Assembly (NCBI GenBank): GCA_019637195.1
Contig: JAHBWA010000071.1
Location: 1 to 43,467 of the forward strand
Direction of reading: 5' to 3'
From: Labilithrix sp.
GTDB taxonomy: Bacteria > Myxococcota_A > Polyangia > Polyangiales > Polyangiaceae
Length of the DNA stretch: 43,467 bases
The notes beneath the pieces were generated by a model. It was not told where the DNA came from and searched no databases. It saw nothing but the letters and a program-made list of their open reading frames with translations. Each line of letters begins with the position of its first letter. Positions within the stretch are counted from its first letter, which is position 1. The position numbers and the translations under genes are program-made. Positions 41,275-43,467 of this stretch are shown here, piece by piece.

Positions 41275-42156
41275 GCAGAGCGGTTGGAGCGCGCCGTCCG
41301 CGACGTCGTAGAGACGGAGCTTCGGCGCCGACTCCGCGCCGTCATCGTCATGCTCCGGTCCGTCGCAGGTCGCCGGGGCGCCGAAGAGGCGGGTCGGCGC
41401 GTCGGTCGCGTCCGTCTTCGGGAGCAGCCCGACCGCGGCCCCGACGGCGCTCGACGTCGCCACGATGTGGTTGAAGATCCGGTGAAGGTGGCCGTGCAGC
41501 AGCTGGAGCCGCGGGTGGCGCGCGAGCAAATCGAGGACGTTCGCGGCGCCGCGGAGGCCGTCGATCCACCTCATCGCCCTCACCGGGTGGAAGGGCGGGT
41601 GATGAACCACGAGGACCATCGCCCTGTGGCGGAACGCGGGATCGGTCAGCCGGCGCTCGACGGCGGCCGCGGTCTCCTTCGTGAAGACGCCGCCGGACCA
41701 GGCGATCGTCTGGAATCGCGTCGTGTCGAGCGGGAGGAAGACGACGTCGTCGCGCTCCACCACCTTGCCCGGCGCCGCGGCGCTCGCGGCGGCGAACGCC
41801 GCGAGGGGGCCGCGCATCGCGCGCGCCCAGCCGTCGCCGTTGGTGTAGGCGTCATGGTTGCCGGGGACGAGCGTGACGCTGCCCGCCGGGAGCTTCGCGT
41901 CGTGGAGCACCTCCGCGAACTGCTCGAACTCGGCGTCCTCGCCCACCTCGGTCAGGTCGCCGGAGATCACGACGTGGTCGGCGCCGTGCTCCTTCGCCGC
42001 GCGGAGGGCGCGCGCGAGCTTCCGGCGGCGGGCGTGAGGATCCGGGGCGCGCTGGCCGATGCTCACGAGCTTCGTGGTGAAGCGGTAGCGCGCTCGCCGG
42101 GTGCCGGCGCGCGCGTCGAGGATGTGGACGTCGGAGAGATGAGCGATGCGTCTCAC
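41269..42156 (-). CDS. Calcineurin-like phosphoesterase
   Basis: A 295-residue metallophosphoesterase with the metal motifs in order: LSDVHI, GDLTEVG, VPGNHD, VVHHPPFH and LHGHLHR. The layout with these spacings resembles the cAMP phosphodiesterase CpdA and related enzymes, so a nucleotide or phospholipid substrate is plausible but not shown. GTG 42156 is chosen because the first motif follows within 10 residues and GGAGG lies 9 nt upstream; an upstream ATG at 42246 would add 30 unlikely residues. It is next to the phosphatase-PilZ gene on the same strand, but the array and a -10 box lie between them. Confidence 0.88.
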   Translation of the reverse strand: MRRIAHLSDVHILDARAGTRRARYRFTTKLVSIGQRAPDPHARRRKLARALRAAKEHGADHVVISGDLTEVGEDAEFEQFAEVLHDAKLPAGSVTLVPGNHDAYTNGDGWARAMRGPLAAFAAASAAAPGKVVERDDVVFLPLDTTRFQTIAWSGGVFTKETAAAVERRLTDPAFRHRAMVLVVHHPPFHPVRAMRWIDGLRGAANVLDLLARHPRLQLLHGHLHRIFNHIVATSSAVGAAVGLLPKTDATDAPTRLFGAPATCDGPEHDDDGAESAPKLRLYDVADGALQPLCG

Positions 42157-42246
42157 GAATGCGGCCCTCCAACCTGTCGAGCTCGTCAGTGCGAAGCTCC
42201 GTTCGCGTTTCCCTAAACGATGGATCGCGTGAAGAGTTTCCGCCAC

Positions 42247-42278
42247 GCCTTTGTGCGAAAAACATTTCGCACAAAGGC
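42247..42278. repeat. Perfect 14-bp inverted repeat with 4-nt loop
   Basis: GCCTTTGTGCGAAA (42247-42260), loop AACA, and its exact reverse complement (42265-42278). It lies between two minus-strand genes, 46 bp after the inositol-phosphatase-family stop and 91 bp before the phosphoesterase start. A long T-run is missing, so it is not a classic terminator; an operator or attenuator is as likely. Confidence 0.85.
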
Positions 42279-42324
42279 CGCAGTGCTCCCACGATGGCTC
42301 CTTCGCCGGGACGCGCGCGCGGTC

Positions 42325-43233
42325 TCAGGCGCCGCGCGGCGTACGCGTGGAGGGCACGACGCGCGCGAGCTCCGTCGTCAGCGCGCCGTGGATGGCCCCG
42401 TTCGTGGCGATGACGTGGCCGCTCTGCATGAACGCGTCGCCTTCGTCGAAATCGGTCACGCGGCCGCCGGCCGCCCGGACGATCGCGATCCCGGCCGCGA
42501 TGTCCCACGGGCGCAGCTTGCGCTCCCAGTAGCCCTCGTACGTGCCGTCGGCGACGAGGCAGAGATCGAGCGCGGCCGAGCCGCATCGGCGCACCGCGCG
42601 GCAGCGCTGCTTGATCGTGACGAACGCGTCGAAGTTGTTCTCGGCGCTGACGCGGCGATCGTACGGAAAACCCGTCGCGAGGAGCGAGTCCTCGAGGGCG
42701 GCGGTCTCGCTCACGGCGCACGGCTCCTCGACGATCCGGAGCGGCGCCGGCGCCGCGCCGGAGACGATCGCTCGCGCGATCATGTTCTCGGCGGAGCGAC
42801 GGAGCGCGCGTCGCTCGCCCGACGCCGCGACCCAGCCGAACCACTCCGAGCCGAGCGGCGGCGAGATGACCACGCCCAGCACGGGCTGGCCCGCGATCAC
42901 GAGGCCGACGGAGACGCACCAGAAGGGGTGGCCGTGGACGAAGTTCGTCGTGCCGTCCACCGGATCCACGAAGAACGCGACGTGGTCGGCCGCGCCGCCC
43001 TGCTCCTCGCCGACGATCGCGAAGGGGAGCGCGTCGCCGAGGCGCCGGCGCAGGAGCTCCTCGCTGTCGCGATCGAAGCTCGTGACGAGGTCGACCGCGC
43101 CCTTGTGCTCGACCGCGGGCGCGTGACGAAACCCGCCGAGGACGAGCGTCGCGGCCTCGCGCGCGGCCTCACGGGTGACCGCGAGGATCGCCTCGAGCCC
43201 ACGGGGCGTCGTCGGATCGGGCGCGGTCGTCAT
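42325..43233 (-). CDS. suhB: Inositol monophosphatase family protein
   Basis: A 302-residue Mg2+/Li+-dependent phosphatase of the IMPase/SuhB/CysQ group. The metal and catalytic motifs are GEEQGG, DPVDGTTNF and WDIAAG, with VDLVTSFDRDSE earlier. It hydrolyses inositol monophosphate or related sugar or nucleotide phosphates; SuhB relatives also act in ribosome assembly. The family cannot be split further by eye. Its start (ATG 43231-43233) overlaps the stop of the upstream Mpl gene, so the two are translationally coupled. Confidence 0.9.
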   Translation of the reverse strand: MTTAPDPTTPRGLEAILAVTREAAREAATLVLGGFRHAPAVEHKGAVDLVTSFDRDSEELLRRRLGDALPFAIVGEEQGGAADHVAFFVDPVDGTTNFVHGHPFWCVSVGLVIAGQPVLGVVISPPLGSEWFGWVAASGERRALRRSAENMIARAIVSGAAPAPLRIVEEPCAVSETAALEDSLLATGFPYDRRVSAENNFDAFVTIKQRCRAVRRCGSAALDLCLVADGTYEGYWERKLRPWDIAAGIAIVRAAGGRVTDFDEGDAFMQSGHVIATNGAIHGALTTELARVVPSTRTPRGA

Positions 43234-43467
43234 GGGCGCGCACCGAGCTCGCGGAGGAGGCGCGCGTGGATCCCGCCGAACGCTCCGTTGGAGAGCAGCG
43301 CGACGACGTCGCCGGCGCGCGCCTCGGCGACGAGGGTGGCGACGATCGCGTCGACGCCCTCTGCCGCGCTCGCGCCCTCGCCGATCGCGCGGGCGATGGC
43401 GGCGACGTCGAGCCGCTCGGCCGCGGGGATGTTCGTGCGCCCGAGCGGCGCGAAGAGCACGCGATCG
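43230..43467 (-). CDS. mpl: UDP-N-acetylmuramate-tripeptide ligase Mpl, C-terminus (partial)
   Basis: Only the last about 78 residues are in the window. They match the end of Mpl, the murein-recycling ligase that joins UDP-MurNAc to the free tripeptide: a sequence like LFAPLGRTNIPAAERLD and the C-terminal VVALLSNGAFGGIHARLL (Mpl-type SNGgFggih). The gene enters from the right edge without a start, so the ATP-binding parts are not visible. Confidence rests on this short segment. Its stop overlaps the next gene's ATG. Confidence 0.75.
   Translation of the reverse strand, partial: DRVLFAPLGRTNIPAAERLDVAAIARAIGEGASAAEGVDAIVATLVAEARAGDVVALLSNGAFGGIHARLLRELGARP

Overview
The window is GC-rich (roughly 70% or more by eye), densely coded chromosomal DNA. 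It most likely comes from a myxobacterium of the Polyangia type. The grounds are: Hanks-type Ser/Thr kinases fused to ATPase/TPR or Cys-rich parts, several lipoproteins with Asp/Ala/Ser/Thr-rich linkers behind the lipobox, a MerR-cobalamin regulator of the CarH/LitR type, and frequent GTG starts. Species is not asserted. I see no rRNA, tRNA, CRISPR array, phage or insertion sequence.

Layout. 1-6.1 kb: start of an exported protein (-), a penicillin-binding transpeptidase, thymidine kinase (-), two small proteins, two lipoproteins (-) and a class II DAHP synthase. 6.1-12.7 kb: a zinc-ribbon/beta-propeller protein, a DUF5678-like small protein, a coiled-coil/Pro-rich protein (-), a lipoprotein (-) and Lgt with a long charged tail. 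12.8-22.8 kb: the most unusual part. A CarH-like B12 photoreceptor-repressor (-) faces an operon of B12-radical SAM, haem-oxygenase-like diiron oxidase (HDO) and B12-radical SAM. Between them lie four head-to-tail 11-bp repeats that look like its operator. A DUF4397 lipoprotein, a second HDO (-) and a GAF-HisKA protein without an ATPase domain follow. 22.9-30.4 kb: a Tat-exported metallo-beta-lactamase-fold hydrolase, an exported barrel-like protein, TsaE, a small ADP-ribosyltransferase-like protein (-), a receptor kinase (-) and a membrane-anchored PHP hydrolase. 30.6-43.5 kb: a kinase/pseudo-cyclase/ATPase/TPR protein, a response regulator (-), a SWIM-SNF2 helicase, a VWA-like lipoprotein, a PPP phosphatase fused to PilZ (-), a calcineurin-like phosphoesterase (-), an inositol-monophosphatase-family enzyme (-) and the end of Mpl (-).

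Two patterns recur across the window. (1) Fourteen genes have a TAnnnT-like -10 box, often as extended TGnTAnnnT, only 6-12 nt before the start codon. In ten of these the gap is 6 or 7 nt, which would make the mRNAs leaderless. The CarH-controlled operon differs: it has a long leader with Shine-Dalgarno sites. (2) At four genes (merR, HDO2, the VWA lipoprotein, a phosphoesterase) the 3' end including the stop codon is repeated in tandem downstream, and a fifth array begins about 30 bp after radical SAM 2.

The best candidate for an undescribed system is the CarH-like / B12-radical SAM / HDO locus at 12.8-18.6 kb, possibly extending to HDO2 and the GAF-HisKA protein at 22.8 kb. Sequence suggests light- and cobalamin-controlled synthesis of an unknown product. 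The product itself cannot be read from the sequence.
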